IMG/VR virus record: IMGVR_UViG_3300047175_000033
Span: 1 to 62,905 of that record
DNA: 62,905 bases
Strand: one strand, 5' to 3'
Source: a virus
A program made the translations under genes and the position numbers. The notes under the pieces were generated by a model. The model made no database searches. It was not told the origin of the DNA and saw only the letters and a list, made by a program, of their open reading frames with translations. Every line of letters begins with the position of its first letter. Positions within the stretch are counted from its first letter, which is position 1. Shown piece after piece: positions 1-7,290 of this stretch.

Positions 1-149
1 ACGGCGCCGGGGCATGGGGCGGTGGTGACGACACGGCGGTCGCAGCTGAGGTAGTGGACGCAGCACCGGCCGCCAGCGGCGCCACGGTCGTTTCCGGCAC
101 GCCGGACGGCCTGAAGAGCCTGCTGGATAACTGGGACGACAACGAGTAA
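1..149 (+). CDS. 3' end of the acid-tailed ssDNA-binding-type protein (duplicate contig end)
   Basis: This open frame has no start in the window and stops at 147-149. It encodes the same C-terminus (ending DNWDDNE) as the gene at 61647-62894. Bases 1-160 match 62695-62905 except that 51 bases, 17 codons, are missing here. The missing segment lies between two CGGCGGT copies, which collapse to one at 34-40. It is therefore the other end of a circular or terminally redundant molecule and not a second gene. Confidence 0.9.
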   Translation, partial: GAGAWGGGDDTAVAAEVVDAAPAASGATVVSGTPDGLKSLLDNWDDNE

Positions 150-160
150 TAACTATCGGG
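1..160. repeat. Terminal direct repeat with 62695-62905
   Basis: The first 160 bases repeat the last 211 bases of the window, apart from a single 51-base gap. This is what an assembler leaves when a circular or circularly permuted genome is written linearly. The unit genome is then about 62,745 bases. The gap falls exactly between 7-base direct repeats (62728-62734 and 62779-62785), which fits replication slippage or a mixed population. Confidence 0.9.
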
Positions 161-178
161 GCGGCCACGCGCCGCCCC
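158..178 (+). terminator. GC hairpin after the replication operon's ssDNA-binding gene
   Basis: An 8-bp perfect stem (158-165 with 171-178) closes a 5-base loop just after the stop codon at 149 and before the gene at 201. No U-tract follows, so it is a weak or factor-dependent terminator at best. It may instead protect the 3' end of the upstream message. Confidence 0.4.
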
Positions 179-200
179 CATCCCACCACCGGAGATTTCA

Positions 201-551
201 ATGTCACGTATCATCACTGCCGATCGCCGCGATCAGATCGCCGCCGCCCGTCTGGCCGACCCCGAGGCCCTTGGCCCCATGCTGGGTGAGCTGGTCGTGG
301 AGGGCAACATCCCGGTCGAAGCGGTGGCCGAGCTGCTGAGCGTGTCCGACGTGACTGTGTACCGTTGGATGTATGGCACCGTAAGCCCGCGCGACGCGGA
401 CAAGATTCTGAAGCTGAAGCGTTTTCTGACCGTCCTGCGCAAAGCCAGGCGTGCCCGCGACCTGCCCCTGTCCGGCACCGTCAGGGCTCGCGTCCAGGCT
501 GTGGGTCGCCTCGTACTTGCCCACCGGCCGACACCGAAGCCCGCTGAGTAA
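201..551 (+). CDS. Small helix-turn-helix protein
   Basis: A 116-residue basic protein. Residues about 36-60 form a clear helix-turn-helix (IPVEAVAELLSVSDVTVYRW) like that of MerR or resolvase-type HTHs, followed by a Lys/Arg-rich tail. The start ATG follows a GGAGAT ribosome site. It lies between the ssDNA-binding-type gene and the primase-helicase on the same strand, so it may regulate replication genes or help recognise an origin. No full-length family is recognised. Confidence 0.75.
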   Translation: MSRIITADRRDQIAAARLADPEALGPMLGELVVEGNIPVEAVAELLSVSDVTVYRWMYGTVSPRDADKILKLKRFLTVLRKARRARDLPLSGTVRARVQAVGRLVLAHRPTPKPAE

Positions 552-583
552 GATAACGACTGGCCGACATCACGGGGCGCCTC

Positions 584-3514
584 ATGAATCTGCGGGACTT
601 TCTAGCACTGCTGACCCCTCCTATGGGGGTCATCTTCACCGCCACGCCGGCACAGGTCGGCTGGCATAATGTTGCGCACAAGACGCTCGACGAGGCGGTC
701 CAGCACGTCAACAAGATGACGTTCGAGGGCAACCCTGCCTACTTCTCGGTCGCCTCATACGATCAGGCGCGTTACTGGGATGAGGGTGCGCAGAAGTGGC
801 GCAGCCGCACGCAGGAGAACGCCCGCCATATCCGTTCGTTCTTTCTCGATCTCGATGTCGACCCGGCCGACCCGCAGAAGTTTGCGTCAAAGCAGGACGC
901 CATCGCGCAGCTGAAAGCGTTCGTCAAAAAGATCGACCTGCCGCGCCCGATGGTCGTGGACTCAGGCGGCGGCGTGCATGCGTACTGGCCGCTCGTGCAT
1001 GCCATTCAGACCAGCGACTGGCGGCCGGTGGCCGAGCAGTTCAAGGCGATCTGCATTCACGAGCGGTTCCGTTCAGACCGTAGTTTGACCTCGGACCACG
1101 CCCGCGTATTGCGCGCACCCGGCGGGTTCAACACGCGCCGCGCCGCGCCGGTCAAGGTCCTGATGCCTACGGCGCCGATCAGCTTCACGGACTTTGCGCA
1201 GCGTATCCACAGCTACGCCGGCCAGCATGCCGTGGCCAGCACCGCCAAGGCCGCAGCCGCGACATCCGCACCGATCGCAGGCGCGCAGGCAAGCGTGTGG
1301 GACGGCCCCGACAATCTGGGCGCGACCAATGACCCGCTCAACTTTGACCGCATCGTTTTCCACTGCGCGCAGATGCAGCTGCAGGTGGCAACACGTGGCA
1401 GGGATTCGGGCGAGCAGCTATGGCGCGCGGGGCTCGGCCTCGCCAAGTTCAGTGAGCCGCAGGAGAAAGCCGCCCGCGCGATCTCGGACGGCCACCATGA
1501 ATTCAGCCTGCCGGCGACGATCACGAAGATCGAAAACTGGAAGACCGGGCCGACCAACTGCAGTCATTTCCATCAGCTTAATCCTTCGGTGTGCGAAGCA
1601 TGTCCGCACTGGCAGAGTCTCACCTCGCCGGCCCAGCTCGGCCGCCAGATCGTGCAGGCGCCGCCGGCTGTGGTGGAAGTGCCCGCGCCCGGTGGCGGGA
1701 CGATCGAGGTCAAGGCGCCCGAGCTGCCCACGGGATACTCGCGCCGCTCCGATCGCGCGATCGTGATCGAGACCGAGGATCAGGACGGGCGCATTCACTT
1801 TCAGACTGTCTGTCCGTACGACCTGTACCCGCTTGCGATCCGCAGCCAGAACGGCACGGACGCGAACGTGGATGAGCGCAGCGTGTGGCGCGTACACCTG
1901 CCGCTCGTGAAGGGCCGCCCCATGGAGCCGCGTGACATTGACGTGCCACTGGGAATGCTTGCCGACACGCGCGCCCTGTCCAAACTGCTGTACTCCAAAG
2001 GCGTCGTGCTTTCCGGGGAGCAGCCCAAAATGACCCAGCAATTTATGTCAGCCTACCTTCAGAAACTGGCCAAGGAATCAGGCCGCGACAAGCTGTACGA
2101 ACGCCTCGGCTGGCATGATGGCCACGGCGCATTCGTGCTCGGTGACCGCGTGCTCTACGCAGACGGCACCGTGCAGCCGCATCAGCCGAGCGACGCGATC
2201 CGCTCGGTCACCAAGGGCACGCTCAAGGCCGCCGGCACGCTGCAGGGCTGGAAAGACGCCATGCAGTTCTACAACCGGCCGGGCTACGAGGGGCACCGCT
2301 TCTTCATCTATCTGGCGCTGGGCTCGGTGCTGTTCCACATGAACGACACCGGCAACAAGGGCGTGCTGGTGGCCGCCTCGGGCGCGTCCGGCCGGGGCAA
2401 GACCACCTGCCTGAAGGCGTGCAGCTCGATCTGGGGCGACCCGAATTCGCTGCTGCTCAACGGCAACCGCGAGGGCTCAACCACCAACGCGTTGTACAAC
2501 CACCTCGGCACCGTCCACTCGCTGCCCATGCTGTGGGATGACACCACCGAGCGCGATCCCGATGAGGTGCGCCGCTTCATCCTGAACGTGCCGCAAGGCG
2601 AGGGCAAGCGCCGCATGCAGGCTGACGGCACCATGGTCGGCCGCCTCGATACGTGGGCCACGCTCGTGCTGATGTCCACCAACGCCGACGCGATCAGCGC
2701 GCTGATGTCGACGGGCAAGGACGTGGACCCGCACCTGATGCGTATGGTCTCCGTGGAGTTCGGGCTGGTCGATACCGGCACCAACGCCAAGATCGAGGCC
2801 GACCGCTTCATCCGCGCCATGGGGCAGAACCATGGGCACGCCGGCCCGATTTTTATGCAGGCCGTTATTCAGCACTCCGAAGCTATACAGCGGGGCTTCA
2901 TCAAGAATGTGGAGATGATTGACCGGCGTCTCGCGTCGAGCAACGCAGCGGCCGAACGCTTCTGGTCGTCCACCGTGGCCACCGCGTACACAGGCGCGCA
3001 GATCGCTACGAAGCTGGACCTGCTCAACTTTGACTATGAATCCGACCTGACCTGGGCGATCAACCTCGTTACCCGGCAGCGCGAGTCGATCCGCGAATCG
3101 TCCGTGAGCCCGCAGGAGCTGCTCACCACGTTCCTGAACACGCACCAGCGCAGCACGCTCGCGATCTCCACCAAGGCCAGCAACCTCGACAACATCGTGC
3201 TCAAGCCGTTCGACGATCTGCTCGTGCGCCACGAGGTCGACCGTGACCTGATCTATGTCGCGCGCTCCGCAATGATGGAGTACTGCAGCACCAACCGCAC
3301 CAGCTTTCGCGCACTGGAGTGGCAGCTCGAACAGTCAGGAATCATCGTCAAGCGCGGCGTACAGAAGGTTCTCGGCGCCGACACGATTTACAGCAAGGGC
3401 CAGTCACGTTGCTGGCTGATCGACGCGGCCAGGCTGGAGGGCCGCACCCAACCGAACCCGCAGCCGGCACCGGCCGCGAACGTCGTACCTATCAAAGGAG
3501 CGAAAACAGCATGA
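584..3514 (+). CDS. Primase-helicase fusion (AEP-type primase plus DUF927-like ATPase)
   Basis: A 976-residue replication protein. The N-terminal third looks like an archaeo-eukaryotic primase. It has an acidic FFLDLDVD motif at about residues 86-93, an SGGGVHAYW histidine motif, and the RAPGGFNTR element typical of RepB-like or Bacillus-type primases. The C-terminal half carries a P-loop, GASGRGKTT, at about 599-607 and a Walker B LWDD at about 650, as in DUF927 superfamily-3-like helicases. It probably primes and unwinds DNA for the polymerase A encoded at 54.7 kb. A Pro/Ala-rich tail ends the protein, and the stop overlaps the next start as ATGA. Confidence 0.85.
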   Translation: MNLRDFLALLTPPMGVIFTATPAQVGWHNVAHKTLDEAVQHVNKMTFEGNPAYFSVASYDQARYWDEGAQKWRSRTQENARHIRSFFLDLDVDPADPQKFASKQDAIAQLKAFVKKIDLPRPMVVDSGGGVHAYWPLVHAIQTSDWRPVAEQFKAICIHERFRSDRSLTSDHARVLRAPGGFNTRRAAPVKVLMPTAPISFTDFAQRIHSYAGQHAVASTAKAAAATSAPIAGAQASVWDGPDNLGATNDPLNFDRIVFHCAQMQLQVATRGRDSGEQLWRAGLGLAKFSEPQEKAARAISDGHHEFSLPATITKIENWKTGPTNCSHFHQLNPSVCEACPHWQSLTSPAQLGRQIVQAPPAVVEVPAPGGGTIEVKAPELPTGYSRRSDRAIVIETEDQDGRIHFQTVCPYDLYPLAIRSQNGTDANVDERSVWRVHLPLVKGRPMEPRDIDVPLGMLADTRALSKLLYSKGVVLSGEQPKMTQQFMSAYLQKLAKESGRDKLYERLGWHDGHGAFVLGDRVLYADGTVQPHQPSDAIRSVTKGTLKAAGTLQGWKDAMQFYNRPGYEGHRFFIYLALGSVLFHMNDTGNKGVLVAASGASGRGKTTCLKACSSIWGDPNSLLLNGNREGSTTNALYNHLGTVHSLPMLWDDTTERDPDEVRRFILNVPQGEGKRRMQADGTMVGRLDTWATLVLMSTNADAISALMSTGKDVDPHLMRMVSVEFGLVDTGTNAKIEADRFIRAMGQNHGHAGPIFMQAVIQHSEAIQRGFIKNVEMIDRRLASSNAAAERFWSSTVATAYTGAQIATKLDLLNFDYESDLTWAINLVTRQRESIRESSVSPQELLTTFLNTHQRSTLAISTKASNLDNIVLKPFDDLLVRHEVDRDLIYVARSAMMEYCSTNRTSFRALEWQLEQSGIIVKRGVQKVLGADTIYSKGQSRCWLIDAARLEGRTQPNPQPAPAANVVPIKGAKTA

Positions 3515-3882
3515 GCGATATCGACAAGACCCTCGCCGAGCGCGGCGAACGCTATGGCCAGTTCCGTGATCATGCAGTGATCGCGCAGGACATCAAGGAT
3601 GCCATGTGGCACCGCGACGGCTGGACGCGTCTCGCGCCCGACCAGAAGCAGGCATTGGAGGTGATCGCCGACAAGGTGGCGCGCATCCTTAACGGTGACC
3701 CGCAGTACCACGACAACTGGCACGACATCGTGGGGTACGCCAAGCTGGTCGCCGATCGCCTGATCGAAACGCAGCAGGGCACGGCGCTCACCGAGGCCGA
3801 GGTGCGGCAGCTGCTCACCCAGACAGCCGGCGCGTCTTCGTCGGTGCGGTATGGCGAGGATCGTATGGGCCAGCGGGGTTAG
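3511..3882 (+). CDS. DUF6378-like phage protein
   Basis: A 123-residue protein started at the ATG that overlaps the primase-helicase stop (ATGA) and follows an AAAGGAG site. An in-frame open stretch upstream is read-through of the larger gene's other frame and is not used. The pattern LAERGERYGQF..H, then ADKVARILNGDP..HDNWHDIVGYAKL, matches a family common in lambdoid and podoviral genomes, often near replication genes and of unknown activity. Translational coupling suggests it works with replication. Confidence 0.8.
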   Translation: MSDIDKTLAERGERYGQFRDHAVIAQDIKDAMWHRDGWTRLAPDQKQALEVIADKVARILNGDPQYHDNWHDIVGYAKLVADRLIETQQGTALTEAEVRQLLTQTAGASSSVRYGEDRMGQRG

Positions 3883-3883
3883 C

Positions 3884-4465
3884 ATGCGGACCCCCGTGCG
3901 CGACCTGATGAATATGTTACGGGAGCACGGGCTCGAAGCCGTGCGCCAGTACAACCGTCCCGGCCGCGTCTGTATCGATGCGCGCGCCCCCAACGGTGTC
4001 GAGACCATGTTCTCGGTATCCATGGCGTCCGCGATGGACGTGCGCAACGATCTGGACACCAAGAACATGATCCGCAAATTCGCCCGACAGAACCCAGCAC
4101 CCGAGACGACTACCATGAAGAAAGCCACACTCGCCGCTGTGCCGGCTGAGGCTGTAACCGAGGCAGCGCGCGAGCTGACGCCCACCGAGTTCTATCGCCT
4201 GTGCGAGTGGACGAAGACCGCCAACGTCCGCGACTTGCCGAACCTCGAAACGCTGGCCGGCATCGCCAGCCGCCACTCCACAATGACCATCAGCGAGAGC
4301 GTAATGCGTGAGGCGATGGGCGCCGTGGGTATGCCCGAGCCCGACCACTGGCATGCGCCTGGCGACCCTCAACTCGTTGTAGCGTGGGAGCTGGGCGCGC
4401 TGATGAAGCAGCTGGGTGTCGAGGCGTCGCCGGCATTCAAGAAGCTGCTGGAGAGCATCGGGTGA
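3884..4465 (+). CDS. Hypothetical protein
   Basis: A 193-residue protein started at the ATG one base past the preceding stop. An alternative in-frame ATG at 3851 would overlap that gene by 32 bases. Residues 1-70 are basic and the C-terminal half is helical and acidic. No family is recognised. It ends the plus-strand replication operon, four bases before the convergent stop of the minus-strand gene at 4470. Confidence 0.7.
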   Translation: MRTPVRDLMNMLREHGLEAVRQYNRPGRVCIDARAPNGVETMFSVSMASAMDVRNDLDTKNMIRKFARQNPAPETTTMKKATLAAVPAEAVTEAARELTPTEFYRLCEWTKTANVRDLPNLETLAGIASRHSTMTISESVMREAMGAVGMPEPDHWHAPGDPQLVVAWELGALMKQLGVEASPAFKKLLESIG

Positions 4466-4469
4466 GCCT

Positions 4470-4715
4470 TTACGGGAGCACGAAGTCGGGGTACAGGCGT
4501 TCGAACCGCTCAGTGCGCCTGTACAGCTTCGCGCGCATATCGTAAGCCATGTTATCGGGCGCAAGCTCGCCGTAGAGTCTCAGGTCGAGCGACGCCTGCG
4601 GGATCGATATGCCATAGAAGTCCGACAGCACGCCGCGCCGGATCGTGCCGTAATGGGCGAGCAGCAGGTCAATGAAGCGCACACGCTGCTCAACCGCGTA
4701 GTTGAGGCCGTTCAT
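4470..4715 (-). CDS. Orphan winged-helix protein of BrxR/CapW (WYL regulator) type
   Basis: An 81-residue protein with RVRFIDLLLAHYG, then DFYGISIPQASLDLRLYGELAP followed by DNMAYD. This is the signature of the N-terminal winged helix of BrxR/CapW regulators, which normally continues into WYL and WCX sensor domains. Here the protein ends right after the wing, so only the DNA-binding part is present. It is the last gene of the minus-strand regulator operon and its start overlaps the upstream stop (ATGA). It may act as a dominant repressor on host or phage operators. Family placement comes from motif reading only. Confidence 0.75.
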   Translation of the reverse strand: MNGLNYAVEQRVRFIDLLLAHYGTIRRGVLSDFYGISIPQASLDLRLYGELAPDNMAYDMRAKLYRRTERFERLYPDFVLP

Positions 4716-5038
4716 GGGGCCTTGATCAAGAAGTCATCCGCGTTCTTGCCCTTCATCCAGTTGGGCATGCCGCCCTGTCCGGTCCACGTGGCGCCGCTCA
4801 CAGGGTCCCGGTACTTCGGGGGCCTGGGGTTGCTGCTGCGGGTGCGTGGCGGCCGTACGCGGGCCGGAGCGTGGGGGAGCAATGCCTTCAGGTCGTCCAC
4901 AGTGATGGTGCCACTGGCCAGCATGTTCTTGATGGCTTCAAGCGTGCCATCCTTCACACGCTGCCGCTCGGCGATGACCTTGGCCTGGAGCTGCTCCAGC
5001 TGCTGCTCCAGCTCGGTGAGATTCGATTCGACTAGCAT
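4712..5038 (-). CDS. H-NS-like nucleoid protein, copy 2
   Basis: A 108-residue protein. An N-terminal coiled coil (residues about 5-40) should mediate dimerisation. The C-terminal PPKYRDPVSGATWTGQGGMPNWMKG segment is the H-NS DNA-binding loop as written in Burkholderia BpH3-type proteins. A Pro/Arg linker joins the two. It is likely to bind AT-rich DNA and either silence phage genes or counter host H-NS. It is a diverged paralogue of the gene at 5306 and its start overlaps the upstream stop (TGATG). Confidence 0.9.
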   Translation of the reverse strand: MLVESNLTELEQQLEQLQAKVIAERQRVKDGTLEAIKNMLASGTITVDDLKALLPHAPARVRPPRTRSSNPRPPKYRDPVSGATWTGQGGMPNWMKGKNADDFLIKAP

Positions 5039-5325
5039 CAGTGCTTCACCTGTTGGTTATTCATCAGGAGCCACGCAGCGATGACGCGGCGCACCTCGGG
5101 CGACTCCCGCATCTCGCTCACCTCGACCTCGGTGGGCAGGCGCAGACAGCGCTCGTGCATGTCGAAGATGCCCGCGCCACCACAGTCTATGCAGACCGCA
5201 ATGTCGCCGTCTTCCGGGGCGTTGTCGCCGCCCGTGTTCGTGTGGTGGGTGTTCAGCTTGCCACAGTACGGGCAGGTCAGCGTCAGCGGGTGGTCGACCC
5301 GCCGGTTACTTGATGAGGTACTCAT
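5038..5325 (-). CDS. Small Cys4 zinc-ribbon-like protein
   Basis: A 95-residue protein started at the ATG inside the end of the H-NS gene (20-base overlap). A 12-residue longer form is possible but has no better ribosome site. A CPYCGK pair and a CIDCGG pair, about 28 residues apart, form a probable zinc ribbon. The C-terminal half is helical, with an EVSEMRESPEVRRVIAAW stretch. It sits between two H-NS paralogues and may modulate nucleic-acid binding. No specific family is recognised. Confidence 0.7.
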   Translation of the reverse strand: MSTSSSNRRVDHPLTLTCPYCGKLNTHHTNTGGDNAPEDGDIAVCIDCGGAGIFDMHERCLRLPTEVEVSEMRESPEVRRVIAAWLLMNNQQVKH

Positions 5326-5662
5326 CGCGATCGGCCACGTCCCTGATCCACGCCGGGGCACGGGCCACGCCGCTCCACGTCTCGCCGGTCTCGGGGTTGC
5401 GGTACTTCGGCGGCTGGGGGCCGCGCCTGCGCCCGGTGACCTTCACCTTGGCCTTGGAGGGCTTCGCGCTCTTCGGCTTGGCCTTGGTGACCGCCTCGAC
5501 CGTGCGGGGCGTCCTGGCCGGGTGTGCGCCGTTCAGGTCGGCCGTGGTGAGCCCATGCTCATCCATCAGCGCGTGGACCTGCTTCAGCGCCGCATCCTTG
5601 ATCATGCTGGAGAGGGCGTCGCGTTTGGCTATCAGCTTTTCCAGATTGACTCGATTTGACAT
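5306..5662 (-). CDS. H-NS-like nucleoid protein, copy 1
   Basis: A 118-residue protein with an N-terminal helical oligomerisation region and a Lys/Ala/Pro-rich linker (residues about 55-85). The C-terminal motif PPKYRNPETGETWSG plus APAWI is close to the consensus of proteobacterial H-NS/BpH3 DNA-binding domains. It begins the three-gene H-NS operon downstream of the replication initiator. Plasmids and phages often carry such proteins to lower the fitness cost of new AT-rich DNA. Confidence 0.92.
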   Translation of the reverse strand: MSNRVNLEKLIAKRDALSSMIKDAALKQVHALMDEHGLTTADLNGAHPARTPRTVEAVTKAKPKSAKPSKAKVKVTGRRRGPQPPKYRNPETGETWSGVARAPAWIRDVADRDEYLIK

Positions 5663-5702
5663 AAAAGAAATGATCGAACTTCTGAAGGCGGGGTTAAGAA
5701 AT

Positions 5703-5753
5703 GCAACTAACTGTCTAGCGCGCCAGCGCCCACAGGCTTCGACGGTTAGTTGC
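5703..5753 (-). terminator. Long inverted repeat between the rep and H-NS genes
   Basis: Thirteen bases at 5703-5715 pair with 5741-5753 with one mismatch, around a 25-base GC-rich loop. It begins two bases past the rep stop. On the minus strand it is followed only by a short ATTTCTT, so it is a weak terminator or attenuator that would separate initiator from H-NS expression. Confidence 0.5.
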
Positions 5754-5754
5754 G

Positions 5755-6558
5755 TTATGCGGCGCGCTTCACAGCGACCAGATATGAGGGTCGTGGGCCG
5801 ACTTCATAGCTGTCGATAAATCGCTCGTCGGCCAGTTCACCGAGCGCCTTGGCCAGCTTCTGACGGAACCCACGCGCGCTGGTGTGCTTCGAGCCGCACA
5901 GCTCGTAGATCGTCGCGGCCTTGTATGGCAACGGTTCTGCGTGTGTCGCATAGAACGCATGGAGCCACTGGGCCAACCCTGAGAGGCGCCGCTGCCGCAC
6001 CCAATCAATCAACGTCAGATCGTTACCGGTCAGGATGCTGGCGAGCGAGTGATCGAGAAAGATGATCCACCGGGTGCCGCTCGTGACTGCCTCGCCAGCG
6101 ATCGTGTTGATCAAGTGAGCACCATAAAGCCGCCAACGCTTAGGCTTGCGGTCCTCCACGTACACCGTGCCCTCCAGCATGCGCTTGTAGCTGTTGCGCA
6201 GACGATCGTAGGACTCCTGCGAATCAGACCAGCCCAGCCCGCGTAGTGCCTCGGACGCGTCGACCTGCACGGCTTCGCCGAACGGTGTCGTGCGAGCGAT
6301 GTGGACAAGCTGCATGAACACGAGGTGGTCGTCCTGGTCAAGCTGCGTGCCGGTGTACTTCATCGTCACGTTGTTAAGCGATGCTATGACTTCTTCATCG
6401 TACCTGCGGCGCGGCGCGCGCTTCTCGCGCACCGAGAACAGCGCACTGTTTGCGAGGCATTTGGACAGGCCGCGCACGTCCGCGCCCCACAGGTCAAGCT
6501 GGCGGGGCAACGTGCTAAATTCTTCTTCGAGCCGCTGAGCGGTTGCCAACGCGTTCAC
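5755..6558 (-). CDS. trfA-like: TrfA-like plasmid replication initiator
   Basis: A 267-residue protein resembling TrfA of IncP plasmids, which binds iterons and loads the host helicase with DnaA. Diagnostic stretches are ALFSVREKRAPRR, the YTGTQLDQDDHLVFMQLVHIAR block, WRLYGAHLI, and the C-terminal VRQRRLSGLAQWLHAFYATH. Six iterons and a DnaA box lie directly upstream, completing a plasmid origin. I use the GTG at 6558, preceded by AGGGAAAGGG. A TTG at 6588 opens the frame earlier but would lie upstream of the expected transcript start. Iteron binding probably also represses its own promoter. Confidence 0.9.
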   Translation of the reverse strand: MNALATAQRLEEEFSTLPRQLDLWGADVRGLSKCLANSALFSVREKRAPRRRYDEEVIASLNNVTMKYTGTQLDQDDHLVFMQLVHIARTTPFGEAVQVDASEALRGLGWSDSQESYDRLRNSYKRMLEGTVYVEDRKPKRWRLYGAHLINTIAGEAVTSGTRWIIFLDHSLASILTGNDLTLIDWVRQRRLSGLAQWLHAFYATHAEPLPYKAATIYELCGSKHTSARGFRQKLAKALGELADERFIDSYEVGPRPSYLVAVKRAA

Positions 6559-6590
6559 GCCCTTTCCCTGAATTAAGTGCCAATGCAACT

Positions 6591-6620
6591 ATCGTAGCAA
6601 AAGATGTTACTGAATGACAA
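6591..6620 (-). promoter_or_regulatory. Putative sigma70 promoter of the rep gene
   Basis: On the minus strand TTGTCA (6615-6620) and TACGAT (6591-6596) are spaced by 18 bases. Transcription would start near 6584, upstream of the GTG at 6558. The DnaA box and the first iteron lie just behind the -35, so initiator binding could shut the promoter off. Confidence 0.55.
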
Positions 6621-6625
6621 ACGAG

Positions 6626-6634
6626 TTATCCACA
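6626..6634 (+). promoter_or_regulatory. DnaA box in the plasmid-type origin
   Basis: TTATCCACA is an exact match to the strongest DnaA box. It lies 17 bases before the first iteron, as in other iteron plasmids that need host DnaA for opening. Confidence 0.8.
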
Positions 6635-6651
6635 GGCACCCACTCGGGGCT

Positions 6652-6787
6652 CCGGTGTTTGGGATACGCTCTCCGGTGTTTGGGATACGTTCTCCGGTGT
6701 TTGGGATACATATGATCTGTCCCCCTCCGGTGTTTGGGATACGCTTTTCCGGTGTTTGGGATACGCTTTTCCGGTGTTTGGGATACG
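6652..6787 (+). repeat. Iteron array: six copies of a 17-bp repeat
   Basis: CCGGTGTTTGGGATACG occurs at 6652, 6673, 6694 (last base A), 6727, 6749 and 6771, all in the same orientation. Start-to-start distances are 21, 21, 33, 22 and 22 bases, that is two or three helical turns. The initiator would therefore sit on one face of the DNA. The array lies between the rep promoter and an AT-rich stretch at about 6800-6890, and is the probable vegetative origin of the episomal form. Confidence 0.93.
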
Positions 6788-6965
6788 CCACCCTCCCGAA
6801 ACAAACTTTAAAATCAAGCACTTAGCACGGTTACTAACAGGCAATAAGCCTTTTATAAGCCTTTCTTTATTAAAACCGTCGCCGGGTAGTTGTAAACCCT
6901 GGGGTCAAAAAACCAGTTTTGCAAGGGGGTGGTTTACCCGCGCCCTGCCCTTCTCAATTCCCCTG

Positions 6966-7094
6966 TAGAATCCCGGCCGTGCGGCGCCCCCTCGGAACCC
7001 GCATCGCCCCGCGTGGCGGCCCGATGGTCTCTCAGCACGCGGCGGCGTCTTGCATGGCCCCTACCCGGCTCACCCGCCCGTAGGGGCTTTTTTT
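6966..7094 (+). ncRNA. Possible small RNA ending in a strong terminator
   Basis: No open frame of note lies on the plus strand from 4466 to 7291, yet a strong intrinsic terminator ends at 7094. A -10-like TAGAAT at 6966-6971 lies about 90 bases before its stem, with no convincing -35. A transcript of about 115 bases, GC-rich and able to fold, would fit. It might be a copy-number or incompatibility RNA, or may simply insulate parA from the origin. This is inference from the terminator. Confidence 0.35.
7057..7094 (+). terminator. Intrinsic terminator upstream of the parA promoter
   Basis: An 8-bp perfect stem (7057-7064 with 7080-7087), a 15-base loop and seven T residues (7088-7094). It is one of the best terminators in the window and has no coding gene before it on this strand. 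Confidence 0.85.
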
Positions 7095-7138
7095 ATGTAT
7101 CACCGTAATGACAGACATATATACGCCCGCCTATAAGG

Positions 7139-7179
7139 TTGACAATACGGTTGTCAATACATAGTTACAGGCGTATAGA
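7139..7179 (+). promoter_or_regulatory. Operator-like palindrome within a parA promoter
   Basis: TTGACAATACGGTTGTCAA (7139-7157) is a perfect 7-bp inverted repeat around five bases. Its right arm is also a -35 (TTGTCA, 7151-7156) spaced 17 bases from TATAGA (7174-7179). A dimeric repressor bound here would occlude the polymerase. The ribbon-helix-helix partner of ParA is the obvious candidate. Confidence 0.6.
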
Positions 7180-7227
7180 CATACATACCTACAGAGGTAT
7201 GACTGGTGTGGTTTATATGTTCGGTTA

Positions 7228-7257
7228 CTAACAGATGTAGTTATGCTGATGTATAAT
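7228..7257 (+). promoter_or_regulatory. Second parA promoter with perfect -10
   Basis: A consensus TATAAT (7252-7257) is preceded at 18 bases by CTAACA (7228-7233). Transcription would begin near 7264, 27 bases before the parA start and its GGAGGT ribosome site. Confidence 0.5.
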
Positions 7258-7290
7258 GATGGCCAGACATTCAACCAGACGGAGGTGTGT

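Larger units (their letters stand above)
6620..6900. other. Putative episomal origin of replication (oriV-like)
   Basis: The order is DnaA box, six iterons, then AT-rich DNA (6800-6890, including runs such as CTTTTATAAGCCTTTCTTTATT) suitable for strand opening. The TrfA-like gene is divergent on the left and a partition operon lies on the right. This is the textbook composition of an iteron plasmid origin inside a phage genome. Confidence 0.85.

Noticed and set aside
201-551. The HTH protein as the lysogeny repressor
   Set aside because: It is co-oriented with replication genes, has no divergent promoter with operators, and no repressor-type second domain. A maintenance repressor could not be identified in the window.
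6559-6588. Ten-residue N-terminal extension of the initiator from a TTG codon
   Set aside because: It would start before the predicted transcript and has no ribosome site. The GTG at 6558 has AGGGAAAGGG directly upstream.
6652-6787. The six repeats read as a CRISPR array
   Set aside because: The gaps are only 4, 4, 16, 5 and 5 bases, so there are no spacers. Placement beside a TrfA-like gene and a DnaA box makes them iterons.
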